Positions 30,936-41,456 of a DNA stretch of 64,000 bases are shown here, piece by piece (positions within the stretch are counted from its first letter, which is position 1; every line of letters starts with the position of its first letter). A program made the translations under genes and the position numbers. The stretch is from Candidatus Hydrogenedentota bacterium (GTDB taxonomy: Bacteria > Hydrogenedentota > Hydrogenedentia > Hydrogenedentales > JAGMZX01): the NCBI GenBank assembly GCA_029556545.1, contig JAKQEQ010000085.1, positions 19,069 to 83,068 of the forward strand, written 5' to 3'. Under the pieces are notes generated by a model. It ran no database searches and was not told the origin of the DNA. It worked only from the letters and a program-made list of their open reading frames with translations.

Positions 30936-32464
30936 GGAGCGCTCGCGCCTTCCACAATCTCGAATCCGGCGGCGAGGAAGCGCTCGCGGCCCGCTTCCGA
31001 GCGAAGTCGATCGAGGAACCGCCCCATAAGCTGGGGATAGCGGCTGCTCTTCCCGATGGCGTAGGTTTGCGTGGCGACGGCGTTCGGGCGGTCGATGGCG
31101 ACGACTTCGGCCTTATCGCGCACGGACTTGGTGTTTGCCTCGTAAACGATCGCGGCGTCGAGACCGCCCGCGACCAGTTGCGCTACGAGGAGATCCGCCG
31201 TAGGCGTATTCACCACGACGTTCGGCGTCACGCGCTCGTAGAGCCCTTCCTGCCGCAGCAGGCGCGCCGTCAGCCAACCAAGCGTGCTCTGCTCCTCGTG
31301 CGCAAGGCCGAGGCGAAGCCCCGCCGCGGCGAGGTCTTCGAGCGACGCGATGCCGCGCGGGTTGCCCTTCGGCGTGAGGACGACCATGTCCGTGCGGCTG
31401 AGTTCCAGCGGGGCCGTAAAACGGTCCTCGACGCCCTGCATGAACGCGCCGTCGCAAGTGTGATACACGTCGGGCTGTTCCCCAAGCTTCAACTGGCCCA
31501 GAAGGATGCCGCAGCCGTTGTACACCGTCGTGACCTTGCATCCCTCCCGCTGCTCGAAGTTACGGATAAGATCCTCGATCGCGACCCGGTTCACGCCACC
31601 GCTGAAGTAAAGGATTTCCGGGGTCCAGACCCAGGCATCGCCCGCGAGGGGCGTGAAACCGTTGCGCTCGAAGACCGGCAGGCCGCGGTCGCGGGCGGCG
31701 AGATACCGGGCGAAGCGCAGGGCGTCCGTGGGCCGCGCGCTGCACGTAAGCACGCCAACGCTGACTTCCTGCTCGTAGCGGTCGGCGGCCGCGATGGGCA
31801 CGGCTTCAATGGGAGCGAATTGCGGCACGAGAACGTCCCAGATGATCGCCGCGTCCACCGTGCCCAACTTCACGTCGTTGGCCAAGTCGTTTACCGTGGG
31901 CTTGAACACGCCCCGGGCCGTGACCGCCGCGTGCGCCCCGTCCCATAGGCCGAGGTCCTGCAACATCCGGCGCGTCACCTGTCCCACGGAAGCCGCGTCC
32001 GGGTTCGCCAGGGCAACGCGCAAGTCGTCGCGCAAGAGGTCCTCGATCGCGCGCACGCCCTTGGGATTGCCCGGCGCGACGGCAATCACGGGGCGCATCC
32101 GCGCGACGGGTATCGTTTCCGCCACAAGGCCCTTCTCGCGGGCGAGCGTGGTGTAGGTGGCGTCCGCGGCCAGATACAGGTCCCCTTGCCGGGCGACTTC
32201 GAGGTTGCTCAGCAGCGTGCCCGATCCGCCGAACTGGAGGGCTACCTTGACGCCGTGTTCCCGTTCGTATTGGGCTGCAATCTGTTCGACGGGGGCGGTC
32301 ATCCCGGCGGCGCAGTAGAGCAGCAACGCCGGCGCCTTCTGCTCCTCGCCCACCTCGACCACGAGGAGGCCAATCAACACGACGCATGCAATGAGGCTTA
32401 TCGCTAAAGCTTTCCAGAGTCCGCGCATGCCATTCACTCCCCACGCGATCGTCGCGCGCCCCAT
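30932..32464 (-). CDS. Fusion protein with two ModA-like substrate-binding domains, membrane-anchored
   Basis: N-terminal TM then LLLYCAAGMTAPVEQIAAQYEREHGVKVALQFGGSGTLLSNLE... and a second ILYFSGGVNRVAIEDLIRNFEQREGCKVTTVYNGCGILLGQLK...; each with its own SVGQVTRRML / STLGWLTARLL-type and DAAIIWD / DAAIVYE-type segments. Confidence 0.88.
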   Translation of the reverse strand: MGRATIAWGVNGMRGLWKALAISLIACVVLIGLLVVEVGEEQKAPALLLYCAAGMTAPVEQIAAQYEREHGVKVALQFGGSGTLLSNLEVARQGDLYLAADATYTTLAREKGLVAETIPVARMRPVIAVAPGNPKGVRAIEDLLRDDLRVALANPDAASVGQVTRRMLQDLGLWDGAHAAVTARGVFKPTVNDLANDVKLGTVDAAIIWDVLVPQFAPIEAVPIAAADRYEQEVSVGVLTCSARPTDALRFARYLAARDRGLPVFERNGFTPLAGDAWVWTPEILYFSGGVNRVAIEDLIRNFEQREGCKVTTVYNGCGILLGQLKLGEQPDVYHTCDGAFMQGVEDRFTAPLELSRTDMVVLTPKGNPRGIASLEDLAAAGLRLGLAHEEQSTLGWLTARLLRQEGLYERVTPNVVVNTPTADLLVAQLVAGGLDAAIVYEANTKSVRDKAEVVAIDRPNAVATQTYAIGKSSRYPQLMGRFLDRLRSEAGRERFLAAGFEIVEGASAP

Positions 32465-32529
32465 GGCGCATGATCCAAGCTATTACTCTATCGTATTGCC
32501 TGCATCCTCCGCGACCTCGCGGCAAGCAT

Positions 32530-32636
32530 CCCCTCTCCCTCGGGGAGAGGGTAAGGGTGAGGGCAAAATATCCCCTCTCCCCGAGGGAGAGAGTTGGTGT
32601 GGGGGTGCAAGACCACGGGCGGGACGCCCGTGCCAC
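32530..32636. repeat. Composite repeat: two CCCTCTCCC(T/C)CG(A/G)GG-type copies followed by a half family A element
   Basis: cccctctccctcggggagagggtaagggtgaggg (32530-32563), cccctctccccgagggagagagttggtgtgggggtg (32572-32607), ccacgggcgggacgcccgtgccac (32613-32636). Confidence 0.88.
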
Positions 32637-32644
32637 AGGCCGGA

Positions 32645-33397
32645 TTAGAGCATAAACAGGGCCAACTGGCGGGCGGCGGCGCCGTCGCGTCGATACGAAA
32701 AGAAATCCGGGTCGCATATCGTGCATCGGCCCGCGACCGTGATGTTCTCGAGCGGCACCCCCGCCGTCATCAACAACATCCGGTTCGACTCCCACAAATC
32801 GAGCAGGAGGCCCCGGGTAAACAGGCACGCCGCCGTGAACGTATCCGCCAGTTCCTCCGATACCTCGTAGCAACACGGTCCCGCAGACGGCCCGATGACC
32901 GCATGGATGTCGCGCGGGTTCGCGTGCAGGTCCGTTTCAAGACGCCGGACCGCCGCGCCCGCCGCGTCGCGCAGGGTTCCCTCGCGGCCCGCATGCACCA
33001 CCCCGCCCACGTTCCGGCGCGGGTCATACAGGTAAATGGGCGCGCAATCCGCGCAGGTCACCCCGAGCGGCAACGCCGTCGCCGCAGTAATCAATCCGTC
33101 CGCCTCCCCGACGGCGGTTTCGGGGGACAGCGCGCCCCGTCCGGCGTCGCCCTGTTCCACCAGCAGGATTTCCGCGCCATGCACCTGTATCGGGCAGACC
33201 AGGTCCTGCCACGCTGCGTCGCAGCGCCGCAGGACGCCTTGCCGCGCTTCCGCTTGCGGCGCGGACCACGCGCAGTCACCGTCCGCCTTGTCCGAGAAGG
33301 CCGCGACGGCTACACCCAGATTTTCCAGCACTTCAAAACGTATCATGGCTTGTTTCCCGATAGGCAACGGCCTCATAGGCCGTCCCGGGCCGCTCAT
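32645..33397 (-). CDS. pgeF: PgeF/YfiH/LACC1-family (purine nucleoside phosphorylase/polyphenol oxidase) protein
   Basis: VTCADCAPIYLYDPRRNVGGVVHAGREGTLRDAA, VIGPSAGPCCYEVSEEL. Confidence 0.88.
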   Translation of the reverse strand: MSGPGRPMRPLPIGKQAMIRFEVLENLGVAVAAFSDKADGDCAWSAPQAEARQGVLRRCDAAWQDLVCPIQVHGAEILLVEQGDAGRGALSPETAVGEADGLITAATALPLGVTCADCAPIYLYDPRRNVGGVVHAGREGTLRDAAGAAVRRLETDLHANPRDIHAVIGPSAGPCCYEVSEELADTFTAACLFTRGLLLDLWESNRMLLMTAGVPLENITVAGRCTICDPDFFSYRRDGAAARQLALFML

Positions 33398-33520
33398 TTC
33401 AATTCCTTATAGCATATACGGGGGAGGGCCTTCTCTGTGTAGCCTGTGGGGAGGATGCGGGTGAGCCGGTGGACGGGGTGGATGTTATGGGTGCGCCCAT
33501 GCCAAGGAGTTTTTTGGGGT

Positions 33521-33549
33521 TTGAATACTGAATATTTATTCAGTATAAT
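33521..33549 (+). promoter_or_regulatory. Putative SOS-regulated promoter: TTGAAT-N17-TATAAT with a LexA-type dyad in the spacer
   Basis: 22-nt dyad ATACTGAATA-TT-TATTCAGTAT at 33525-33546 contains CTG-N10-CAG; TTGAAT 33521-33526, TATAAT 33544-33549. Confidence 0.75.
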
Positions 33550-33628
33550 AATCGATTGGCGCCTGTCCCGGGTCCGTCAAGGCATGGGGCGTGGCGCGTG
33601 GATTCGACCGATGATAGGAGTGCGCTTT

Positions 33629-34255
33629 ATGGGCGCTTTGCCGGGTTATGTTCTGGAGACGAGATCGATCCCTGCCGCGCCGCATCGGGTCTCGGACCAA
33701 GCGTCGCTACGGCTGGAGACGTTCCTGGGGCGCTTTGTGGAAATCGGGGGCGGTTCGGCGACGGCGGGGCTGACGCTGTGCGCGCGGCTGATATGCGAGG
33801 CGCAGCGCGACGGCGGCATGGCGGCGTGGGTCGGGGGAACGTGTTCCAGTTTCTTTCCGCCGGACCTGGCGGCGGCCGGCGTGGACCTTGCCGCGCTGGC
33901 CGTGGTGCGGGTGGAGGACAGTGGGCAACAGTGGCGCGCATGCGACATCTTGCTGCGCTCGGGCGGGTTCGTGCTGGTCGTGGCGGACATGGCCGGCGGC
34001 ATCGGGCTGCCGCTCTCGGCGCAGTCGCGACTGGCCGGTCTGGCGCAGCATCACCACGCGGCGTTGATCGCGCTGACGCGGGAGATCCGGCGGGAAGTTT
34101 CGCGTGGTTCCCTGGTGTCCCTGCGCGCGGAGACGACGAAGCGCCGCGCGGGCCATGATTGCTTCGTGTGTGAGGCGCGGGTGGTAAAGGATAAGCGCCG
34201 CGCGCCCGGTTGGGCGCATGAGGAACTTCGCCGTGGAACGGACGGCCTGTGTTGA
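33629..34255 (+). CDS. imuA: ImuA-like RecA/SulA-fold protein (mutasome)
   Basis: RecA-like fold pattern (GGGSATAGLTLCARLICEAQRDGGMAAWVGG...FFPPDLAAAGVDLAALAVVRV, SGGFVLVVADM) directly upstream of imuB and dnaE2; GGAG about 8 nt before ATG 33629. Confidence 0.75.
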   Translation: MGALPGYVLETRSIPAAPHRVSDQASLRLETFLGRFVEIGGGSATAGLTLCARLICEAQRDGGMAAWVGGTCSSFFPPDLAAAGVDLAALAVVRVEDSGQQWRACDILLRSGGFVLVVADMAGGIGLPLSAQSRLAGLAQHHHAALIALTREIRREVSRGSLVSLRAETTKRRAGHDCFVCEARVVKDKRRAPGWAHEELRRGTDGLC

Positions 34256-35717
34256 TATCCGGGCGCTGCCGCTCCAACTGCTGCTGCGGGCGCATCCCGA
34301 ATGGAGGGCGCGCCCCGTGGTGGTGGTGGACCGCGACCGGCCGCAGGGGATTATTCTTTGGGCCGACCGGCATGCGTGGGCCTGCGGCATTCTCCCGGGC
34401 ATGCGTTACGCGGCGGGCTTGTCCCTTTCCCGCGCATTGTGCGGCGGGGTGGTGTCCGACATGGCAATCAGCGAGGCCGTCGCCGGCATTCTTGGGCGTC
34501 TCTGGCGTTTCAGCCCGCGCATCGAGCCGTCTGCGCGCGAGGCGGGGGTTTTCCGGCTTGACGCATCGGGGCTGCGTTTCCTTTACCCGTCGCTGGATCA
34601 GTGGGCGGCAAGTATCCGTGACGATCTGCGCGAAGCGGGCTTCCACGCGGTAGTCGCCGTAGGGTTCTCGCGCTTCGGCGTCTACGCCGCCGCGCGGGCC
34701 GGCATGCACAACGTCGTTTTCCAGGACGTGGTCGAGGAACGCGCGCGGGTGCGCCGCGTGCCCCTCGTCCGGCTTGGCTTCGATCCCGCACTGGTGGACA
34801 CGCTCCTCAAACTGGGCGTCGAGACGCTGGGCGGCTTTATCGACCTGCCCCCGGCGGGAGTAGTCCGGCGTTTTGGCGCGGAAGCGGGAGAATGGCATCG
34901 TCTCGCCCGGGGCGACACTTGGTCGCCGCTCGATCCCGTGCCGCCGCAAGAACCGATCGAAGCGGGCATGGGGCTGGACTACCCCGAGAACAATGTCGAG
35001 CGGTTGCTGGCGGTGCTGGCCGTCCTGTTGCAGTCCTTGCTCCGGGAACTCGCCGTCCGGCACGAGCAATTGGCCTCGCTGCGGCTCCGGCTGAAGCTCG
35101 ACAACGGCGAGGAACAGCGTGAGGAAGTGTCGCCCGCCGCGCCCACGCTCGAGGCCGCTCACATTCTCGCGCTCTGCCGCCTGCGAATCGAGGGTCTCTC
35201 GCTACGTTCCGGGGTGGTCGAGGTGAAGGTGCGGGCCGTGGGCGCGGAAAGGGTCGAACAGCAGGACACGCTCTTCCCCGAGGGGTCGGCCCGCGGCCTC
35301 GAAGCGGCGGAGCGGGGTCTGGCCAAGGTCCGCGCGGCGTTCGGCGACGGCGCGGTCGTTCGTGCCTGCCTGCACGAAGGCTACCTGCCCGAGGCGCGCT
35401 ACGGCTGGGAACCGCTGCGCCGTCTCAGCCCGCCCCAACCCGGTATGCCGCTTGTCGCTCCCGTCGTGCGCCGCATCTATACCCCGCCGCGCTCGCTGCC
35501 GCCGCGCGAGCACCGCGAGCCGGACGGCTGGCTGGTGGCGGGAGTGACCGAAGGGCCCGTCGAGGAGGTCATCGGCCCGCACCTGGTAAACGGGGGGTGG
35601 TGGCTGCGCGAGGCGGCGCGGGCCTACTACTACGTGCGCACGCGCAGCGGGCGCTGGCTGTGGATATACCACGATCAGAAACGCCGCCGCTGGTTTCTGC
35701 AAGGGGAAGTGGAATGA
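34218..35717 (+). CDS. imuB: ImuB-like Y-family DNA polymerase homolog
   Basis: [60 protein letters not shown], little-finger-like C-terminal half; order imuA-imuB-dnaE2. Confidence 0.85.
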   Translation: MRNFAVERTACVDIRALPLQLLLRAHPEWRARPVVVVDRDRPQGIILWADRHAWACGILPGMRYAAGLSLSRALCGGVVSDMAISEAVAGILGRLWRFSPRIEPSAREAGVFRLDASGLRFLYPSLDQWAASIRDDLREAGFHAVVAVGFSRFGVYAAARAGMHNVVFQDVVEERARVRRVPLVRLGFDPALVDTLLKLGVETLGGFIDLPPAGVVRRFGAEAGEWHRLARGDTWSPLDPVPPQEPIEAGMGLDYPENNVERLLAVLAVLLQSLLRELAVRHEQLASLRLRLKLDNGEEQREEVSPAAPTLEAAHILALCRLRIEGLSLRSGVVEVKVRAVGAERVEQQDTLFPEGSARGLEAAERGLAKVRAAFGDGAVVRACLHEGYLPEARYGWEPLRRLSPPQPGMPLVAPVVRRIYTPPRSLPPREHREPDGWLVAGVTEGPVEEVIGPHLVNGGWWLREAARAYYYVRTRSGRWLWIYHDQKRRRWFLQGEVE

Positions 35718-38700
35718 GCGCGTGGTCTCCACTGGACACACCGTATGCGCCGTTGTGGTGCAAGAGCAACTATTCCTTCCTCGAAGGGGCCAGCCACCCG
35801 GACGAATTGGTCGAGGAAGCGCATCGACTGGGATTGCAGGCGCTGGCCTTGACCGACCGGGACGGCGTCTACGGCGTGGTGCGCGCGCTGGTGAAGGCGG
35901 AGGAATTGGGCGTGCAACTAATCGTGGGCGCGGAGGTTACGCTTTTCGACGATTCCCACCTCGTGTTGCTCTGCGGCGACCGCGCCGGCTACGCGAACCT
36001 CTGCCGCCTGATCTCGAAGGGGCGGCTGCGTTCGCCCAAAGGAACGAGCCGGGTAAGCGTCGAGGAGGTCTGCGAGCACGCCCCCGGCCTGATTGCCCTA
36101 TGGGGCGGCGACCGCAGCGCGCTGGCGCGGGAACCGGAGCCCGTCCTCATGGCCCGGCAATTGCGCGAGGCCTTCGGCGATCGGCTCTACGCCCTGCTGA
36201 CGCGCCATCACGAAGAGGGCGAACAGCGTCGGGAGCACCGCCTTCGCGAGCGCGCCACGCGCTGGGGCATGCCGCTGGCGGCGGGCGCCGAGGTGCTCTA
36301 CCACACGCCCGCGCGACGTCCCCTGCAGGACGTGCTCACCTGCATTCGCCACGGCGTTACGCTCGCCGCGGCGGGCCGCCGCATCCGCCCCAACGCCGAG
36401 CACGCGCTGCGCGCTCCGCGCGGCTTCGCCATGCTCTACCCGGACGATTCCGGCGCGGTGTCGCGCACGGCGGAAGTGGCGGCGCGCTGTCGCTTTTCCT
36501 TGCGGGAAATTCGCTACCGGTACCCCCTCGAACGTCTGCCCGATGGAACCAGCCCCGCCGAATGGCTGCGGGAACTGGTTCTCGAGGGCGGGCGGCGGCG
36601 CTGGAACGGCCCCATGCCCGCCGAAGCGCGCCGGCAAATCGAGAAGGAACTCGCGCTCATCCGCGAACTGCAATTCGAGGGCTATTTTCTCACCATGCGG
36701 GAGATTGTCGCGTTCTGTCGGCACAAAGACATTCTCTGCCAGGGTCGCGGATCCGCCGCGAACTCCGTCGTGTGCTACTGCCTCGGGATTACCGCTGTGG
36801 ACCCCATTCGCATGGGGCTGTTGTTCGAGCGGTTTCTCTCGCGCGAGCGGGCCGAGCCGCCGGACATCGATCTCGACATCGAACACGACCGGCGCGAGGA
36901 GGTTATCCAGCACGTCTACGCGAAATACGGGCGCACCCACGCGGCGATGGTGGCCAACTTCATCCGCTATCGCGCGCGGTCCGCCGTCCGCGACGTGGGG
37001 AAGGTCCTGGGTATTCCCGAGACGGGACTCGAGCGCCTGGCCCGCCTGTTGGCCCATCACGACTTTCCCTCGCCGGAACTCTGCGGGCAGGCGGGCTTCG
37101 ACCCGACGAGTCCCGTCAACGAACATTTCTTCCGGTTGACGAAGGAAATCGAGGATTTTCCCCGCCATCTTTCGATTCACCCGGGCGGTTTCCTCCTGGG
37201 TCACGAGCCGGTCCATGACCTCACGCCTATCGAGAACGCCACGATGCCCGACCGCACGGTCATCCAATGGGACAAGAACGACGTCGAGGACTTAGGCCTC
37301 TTCAAAGTGGACCTGCTTGGGCTGGGCGCGCTGAACGTGGCCCATCGAACGTTCGACCTGATTGAACGCCACGGGGGGCCGGCGCTCTCGCTGGCGACGA
37401 TTCCGCCCGCGGACCCGCCCACTTTCGAGATGATCCGGCGGGCCGACACGGTGGGCGTCTTTCAGATCGAGAGCCGCGCGCAGATGTCGATGCTCCCGCG
37501 CCTGCGCCCCGAGAACTACTACGACTTGGTCGTGCAGATCAGCATCGTGCGGCCCGGCCCCATCACCGGCGGCATGGTGCATCCCTATCTCCGGCGACGG
37601 CGCGGCCTCGAGCCCGTCACGTATCCCCACCCCTGCCTGAAGCCGGTGCTCGAGAAGACCCTCGGCATTCCGCTGTTTCAGGAACAGGTCATGCAACTGG
37701 CGATGGCGGCGGCGGATTACACGCCCGGCGAGGCGGACCAACTTCGGCGCGACATGGCCGCATGGCGCAGCGCGGGCCGCATCGAACGCCACCGCGAGCG
37801 CCTCATCGCGCGCATGATGAAGAAGGGCATCGAGAGGGAATTTGCCGAGCGGGTTTTCGAGCAGATTCGCGGTTTCGGCGACTACGGTTTCCCCGAGAGC
37901 CACGCCGCGAGTTTCGCGCTCATCGCCTACGCCACCGCGTGGCTCAAGCGCCATTACCCGGCGGCCTTCCTGTGCGCCCTGCTCAACGCGCAGCCCATGG
38001 GGTTCTACAGCCCGTCCACGTTGGTCGAGGACGGGAAACGCCGCGGGATTGCGGTCCGGCCGGTGGACGTGCGCCACAGCGCTTGGGGCTGCGCCCTCGA
38101 ACCGTGCCCCGAAAGCGGCGAGGGCTTCGCCGTGCGGATGGGTCTGCGCTACGTGAAGGGTCTCCGCGAGGAGGACGCCGGACGCATCCTCGACGCGCGG
38201 CAGGGCGATGGCTGCCGCACCGTCGACGCGCTGGCGGCAAAGGCCAGGCTCGATAGGGCCGTGTTGGCGCGTCTCGCGGAGAGCGGCGCACTGCAAGGAC
38301 TGCGCGCCGATCGGCGCGATGCGCTATGGGAGGCGCTGGGCGCGGACGGTGGACAAGACCGGCTGGCGCTCGATCGCGCCGAGGCCGATACGGCCTTCGC
38401 CCCGCTCGACGCCTTCGAGGAAATCCACTGGGACTACGCCTTCACCGAGCACAGCACGCGCGGCCATCCGCTGGCGCCCCTGCGCGAGGACCTCGCCGCG
38501 CAAGGTCTGCCCGCCGCCGCCGCCGTGCAACACATGAAGAACGGCAGCCGCGTGCGCTACGCGGGCATGGTGATCTGCCGGCAGCGCCCCGGCACCGCCA
38601 AAGGCGTGCTCTTTATGACGCTCGAGGACGAGACCGGCCTCGTCAATCTCGTCGTCTGGCAAAAGGTCCTCGAAAAGTACGAACTGATCGCCAAGACCCA

Positions 38701-38827
38701 ATCCTTTCTCGGCGTCACCGGCAGGCTCCAAATCGAGTCCGGCGTCGTCCACGTCGTCGTCGAGGAACTCTGGCGGCCCCGACTCGACCGGCGACCCACT
38801 GAAACCAAGAGCCGGGACTTCCACTAA
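35714..38827 (+). CDS. dnaE2: Error-prone DNA polymerase III alpha (DnaE2/ImuC)
   Basis: PHP N-terminus [91 protein letters not shown]-fold C-terminus. Confidence 0.95.
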   Translation: MSAWSPLDTPYAPLWCKSNYSFLEGASHPDELVEEAHRLGLQALALTDRDGVYGVVRALVKAEELGVQLIVGAEVTLFDDSHLVLLCGDRAGYANLCRLISKGRLRSPKGTSRVSVEEVCEHAPGLIALWGGDRSALAREPEPVLMARQLREAFGDRLYALLTRHHEEGEQRREHRLRERATRWGMPLAAGAEVLYHTPARRPLQDVLTCIRHGVTLAAAGRRIRPNAEHALRAPRGFAMLYPDDSGAVSRTAEVAARCRFSLREIRYRYPLERLPDGTSPAEWLRELVLEGGRRRWNGPMPAEARRQIEKELALIRELQFEGYFLTMREIVAFCRHKDILCQGRGSAANSVVCYCLGITAVDPIRMGLLFERFLSRERAEPPDIDLDIEHDRREEVIQHVYAKYGRTHAAMVANFIRYRARSAVRDVGKVLGIPETGLERLARLLAHHDFPSPELCGQAGFDPTSPVNEHFFRLTKEIEDFPRHLSIHPGGFLLGHEPVHDLTPIENATMPDRTVIQWDKNDVEDLGLFKVDLLGLGALNVAHRTFDLIERHGGPALSLATIPPADPPTFEMIRRADTVGVFQIESRAQMSMLPRLRPENYYDLVVQISIVRPGPITGGMVHPYLRRRRGLEPVTYPHPCLKPVLEKTLGIPLFQEQVMQLAMAAADYTPGEADQLRRDMAAWRSAGRIERHRERLIARMMKKGIEREFAERVFEQIRGFGDYGFPESHAASFALIAYATAWLKRHYPAAFLCALLNAQPMGFYSPSTLVEDGKRRGIAVRPVDVRHSAWGCALEPCPESGEGFAVRMGLRYVKGLREEDAGRILDARQGDGCRTVDALAAKARLDRAVLARLAESGALQGLRADRRDALWEALGADGGQDRLALDRAEADTAFAPLDAFEEIHWDYAFTEHSTRGHPLAPLREDLAAQGLPAAAAVQHMKNGSRVRYAGMVICRQRPGTAKGVLFMTLEDETGLVNLVVWQKVLEKYELIAKTQSFLGVTGRLQIESGVVHVVVEELWRPRLDRRPTETKSRDFH

Positions 38828-38939
38828 GAGACGCCCCCGCGGCAGGGCATCCCGCCCGGAACACACCATGAACAAGATACTCATGAACCTTGCGCCGGGC
38901 ATAGCAGCGGGCCCCGGCGACTGCAGATGGCGACCGCTG

Positions 38940-39932
38940 TCACATCCGCCAGCCGTTGAGGGCGAGAAAACCGGCGTAGTCCGACATGTCGGAGGCTTCT
39001 TTCTTGTTGGGGTTCAGCGTCGTGTAGAAGAGTTGTCCGGTTTCCTCTCTCGATCCGAATTCGCGGTCTTGACCGACGCGGCTGTCCTGGACCCATGCGC
39101 CAAGCAACGCGGTTTCCCACGGCTTGCGCGCGCCCTTGACAAGCCCCTTCTTATCGCCTTCCTCGTAGTAGAAGGAAGTCTCCTCGCCGTCGCCGAGGGG
39201 CAGGTGTTTGAGGGCCTCCATCGGGGCCAGGGGCGCCGTCACGACGTCGCCGTGGGCGGAGGTAATCGCAAGGGTCCCTGCTTCGAGATTCTTGACCCGG
39301 TGCGTCTTCGCGCGCAGGTACAGGACGGGCCGCACCGCAGGATCGAACATTTCGGGATACCGCACGACACCCGGGAGGCGCTCGCCGTAGTTGGCGAATT
39401 CGTCGATGTTCCATTTCTCGGGAAGCGCGTCTTGCGGCAGGTAGCTGGTCGGGATCACGGCGTGGTAGCAGCCGCAGGTGTGCACGGTGTTGATGAGCAG
39501 AGGCGATCCCGCGTCGTCGATAGTAATCACCGTCATGAGGCCGACGTTCTTGCCCGCCGACGGATTGAAATTGCCGAAGCTGAACGGGCTTTCCTCGAAG
39601 TGCACGCGGTAAATCAGATTGGTGTAATGTCCGTGTTCCGTTTCGAACTCCTGTTCATCGACGTAAATTGTCGGCGTGCTCGCGTCGACGTATACGTCCT
39701 CCTGGCCATCGGCTTTGTACCGCGCCGCGGGGGCGCCGATGCGGTTGTAGGCGTTCTCCGCGTGCTCGACGACAAAAAGAGGCGCGTACCGCGCGAGGCG
39801 GCTGCCGTCGTCTTCGGCGCTGTACACGCGGACCGGGCCGCGCGTATCGAGGTCGCGATTGCCGCCGCCGGCGGTCATGCAACCCGAGAGTGCGCCGGCC
39901 ATGACAAGCATGCAGTAACCGATGTTGCGCAT
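38940..39932 (-). CDS. Putative lipoprotein of unknown function
   Basis: Signal with lipobox-like LSGCMTAGG at the N-terminus; 3-nt gap after the upstream partner gene. Confidence 0.7.
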   Translation of the reverse strand: MRNIGYCMLVMAGALSGCMTAGGGNRDLDTRGPVRVYSAEDDGSRLARYAPLFVVEHAENAYNRIGAPAARYKADGQEDVYVDASTPTIYVDEQEFETEHGHYTNLIYRVHFEESPFSFGNFNPSAGKNVGLMTVITIDDAGSPLLINTVHTCGCYHAVIPTSYLPQDALPEKWNIDEFANYGERLPGVVRYPEMFDPAVRPVLYLRAKTHRVKNLEAGTLAITSAHGDVVTAPLAPMEALKHLPLGDGEETSFYYEEGDKKGLVKGARKPWETALLGAWVQDSRVGQDREFGSREETGQLFYTTLNPNKKEASDMSDYAGFLALNGWRM

Positions 39933-39935
39933 GAC

Positions 39936-40481
39936 TCAATCTCCTTTCCAGTGGAAGTCGTCCGGCACGTTCATGAGCACGCCCGCGCCGAACATGCGGT
40001 CGAGGGCCTTCCAGAAGTTGCGAATCCAGATTTCCGAGGCCTTCCGATTGCCCAGTTCGAGTTCGTCCAGGAGAAACTTGCCCCACGCGGCCTGCTTCCA
40101 CGCCACGAAGTGCAGCACGGCTCTTTCACCCGCCGCGCCGGGCTGGGGCGTCGCCTTGCCGAGCGGCGCATGGATCGCGCGCAGGAGCGCGTTTACACCC
40201 GGCCCCGCGCAGATCGTGTGGCCGTAGATATTGACGTTCTCTTTTCGGTCGAATAGGCACGTAATCGCGATGACCGAGCCTTCCTCGAGGTTCGTAACAT
40301 CGGTCGGGAACACCACGCGCACGTGGTCGTCCTCGAGTTCCTTGTACAGCCGCGGATCGGGCAACGTACGGTAGCCGCCGCGCGCGGCGTAGGCCTCTTC
40401 GGCCTGAAAACACGCGCTTTCGCGCACCGCCTCGATCACTTCTTCCTTCGTTAAGGTTCTCGTTTGTTTCATGCGTTCCAT
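39936..40481 (-). CDS. Conserved-looking protein of unknown function
   Basis: Coding-like ORF MKQTRTLTKEEVIEAVRESACFQAEEAYAARGGYR..., tightly linked to the lipoprotein gene. Confidence 0.6.
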   Translation of the reverse strand: MERMKQTRTLTKEEVIEAVRESACFQAEEAYAARGGYRTLPDPRLYKELEDDHVRVVFPTDVTNLEEGSVIAITCLFDRKENVNIYGHTICAGPGVNALLRAIHAPLGKATPQPGAAGERAVLHFVAWKQAAWGKFLLDELELGNRKASEIWIRNFWKALDRMFGAGVLMNVPDDFHWKGD

Positions 40482-40523
40482 GTCCTTTCTTTACTCGTAT
40501 TCTCGAATGCTTTTCGCTCTCGG

Positions 40524-41324
40524 CTAGGCCGCGGGGCGAAGATATTCCTTTCGAATGATCTCGACAGACGCGCGCAGTTCGTCGTTGAATGCGAGACTGT
40601 CGGTATTCACGTACATGCCGACGAAGCGGTCCGCCAGATCGCGCGAAAGGCCGCGCGCGAATTGCAGGCTGTACGCGACCGCCGCGTCGCGTTGCGCGAG
40701 CGCAATCTCGACGGATCGGCGGTAGGCGTCGGCGACCGCCGCGCGCAAGTCCGGCGGGAGATCGCCGCGCACGCAATTCACGCCCAACGGCAGCGGCAGC
40801 CCGCCGTGCCGCTCGGCGAACAGTTCCCCGAGGTCGGCGAGGAGCACGAGCCCCGCCGCCGCATAAGTCAACTGGCCCTCGTGGATGAGGACGCCCGCGT
40901 CGACGTCGCCCGCCGCCACCGCGTCCATGATGGTCGTAAAATCCATGTGGACTTCGTTGAACGGCGGCAACAGGCCACCCGCGACAAGTGTCGCCGTGGT
41001 GCTCGGTCCGGGCAGGGCGACGCGCTTACCGGCCAGCGCATCGAGCGGTACGGCATCGCGCGCCACAAGGCGCGGGCCGTAGCGCCGCCCGACGCTTGTG
41101 CCCACCTCGAGCAGGGAATAGCGGCTTTCGAGGTGGAGAAATGCATGAAGCGACAGGGCCGTCACCTCGAGCGGGTCGTCGCCCGCCGCCCGCTCATTGA
41201 GTGATTGAATATCCGCGAGCACGTGCTCGATGGCGCAGCCCGGCACGGCGACCTGGCCGGATGCGAAGCCGTAGAACATAAAGGCGTCGTCAGGGTCCGG
41301 GCTGTGTCCGATTCGGAGTCGCAT
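40524..41324 (-). CDS. mqnD: 1,4-dihydroxy-6-naphthoate synthase (MqnD)
   Basis: MRLRIGHSPDPDDAFMFYG, LAGKRVALPGPSTTATLVAGG, VLIHEGQLTYAAAGL, LPLPLGVNCVR; in mqn cluster. Confidence 0.93.
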   Translation of the reverse strand: MRLRIGHSPDPDDAFMFYGFASGQVAVPGCAIEHVLADIQSLNERAAGDDPLEVTALSLHAFLHLESRYSLLEVGTSVGRRYGPRLVARDAVPLDALAGKRVALPGPSTTATLVAGGLLPPFNEVHMDFTTIMDAVAAGDVDAGVLIHEGQLTYAAAGLVLLADLGELFAERHGGLPLPLGVNCVRGDLPPDLRAAVADAYRRSVEIALAQRDAAVAYSLQFARGLSRDLADRFVGMYVNTDSLAFNDELRASVEIIRKEYLRPAA

Positions 41325-41364
41325 GGGGTTCCTCGCTGTTTGAGTAATAACGTTCAACTTCCAC

Positions 41365-41413
41365 GTGGCATGAGTATCTTGCTCATGGTCCACGGGCGGG
41401 ACGCCCGCGCCAC
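41365..41413 (+). repeat. Family A palindromic element between mqnC and mqnD
   Basis: GTGGCATGAGTATCTTGCTCATGGTCCACGGGCGGGACGCCCGCGCCAC. Confidence 0.9.
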
Positions 41414-41456
41414 GCGATAATGCTTCTCGGCATTCCCGACAGGGCTCATGGCGGCT

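Noticed and set aside
41205-41420. Small ORF ending MSILLMVHGRDARATR
   Set aside because: Its end is encoded by the family A palindromic repeat and it lies antisense to mqnD; not a real gene.
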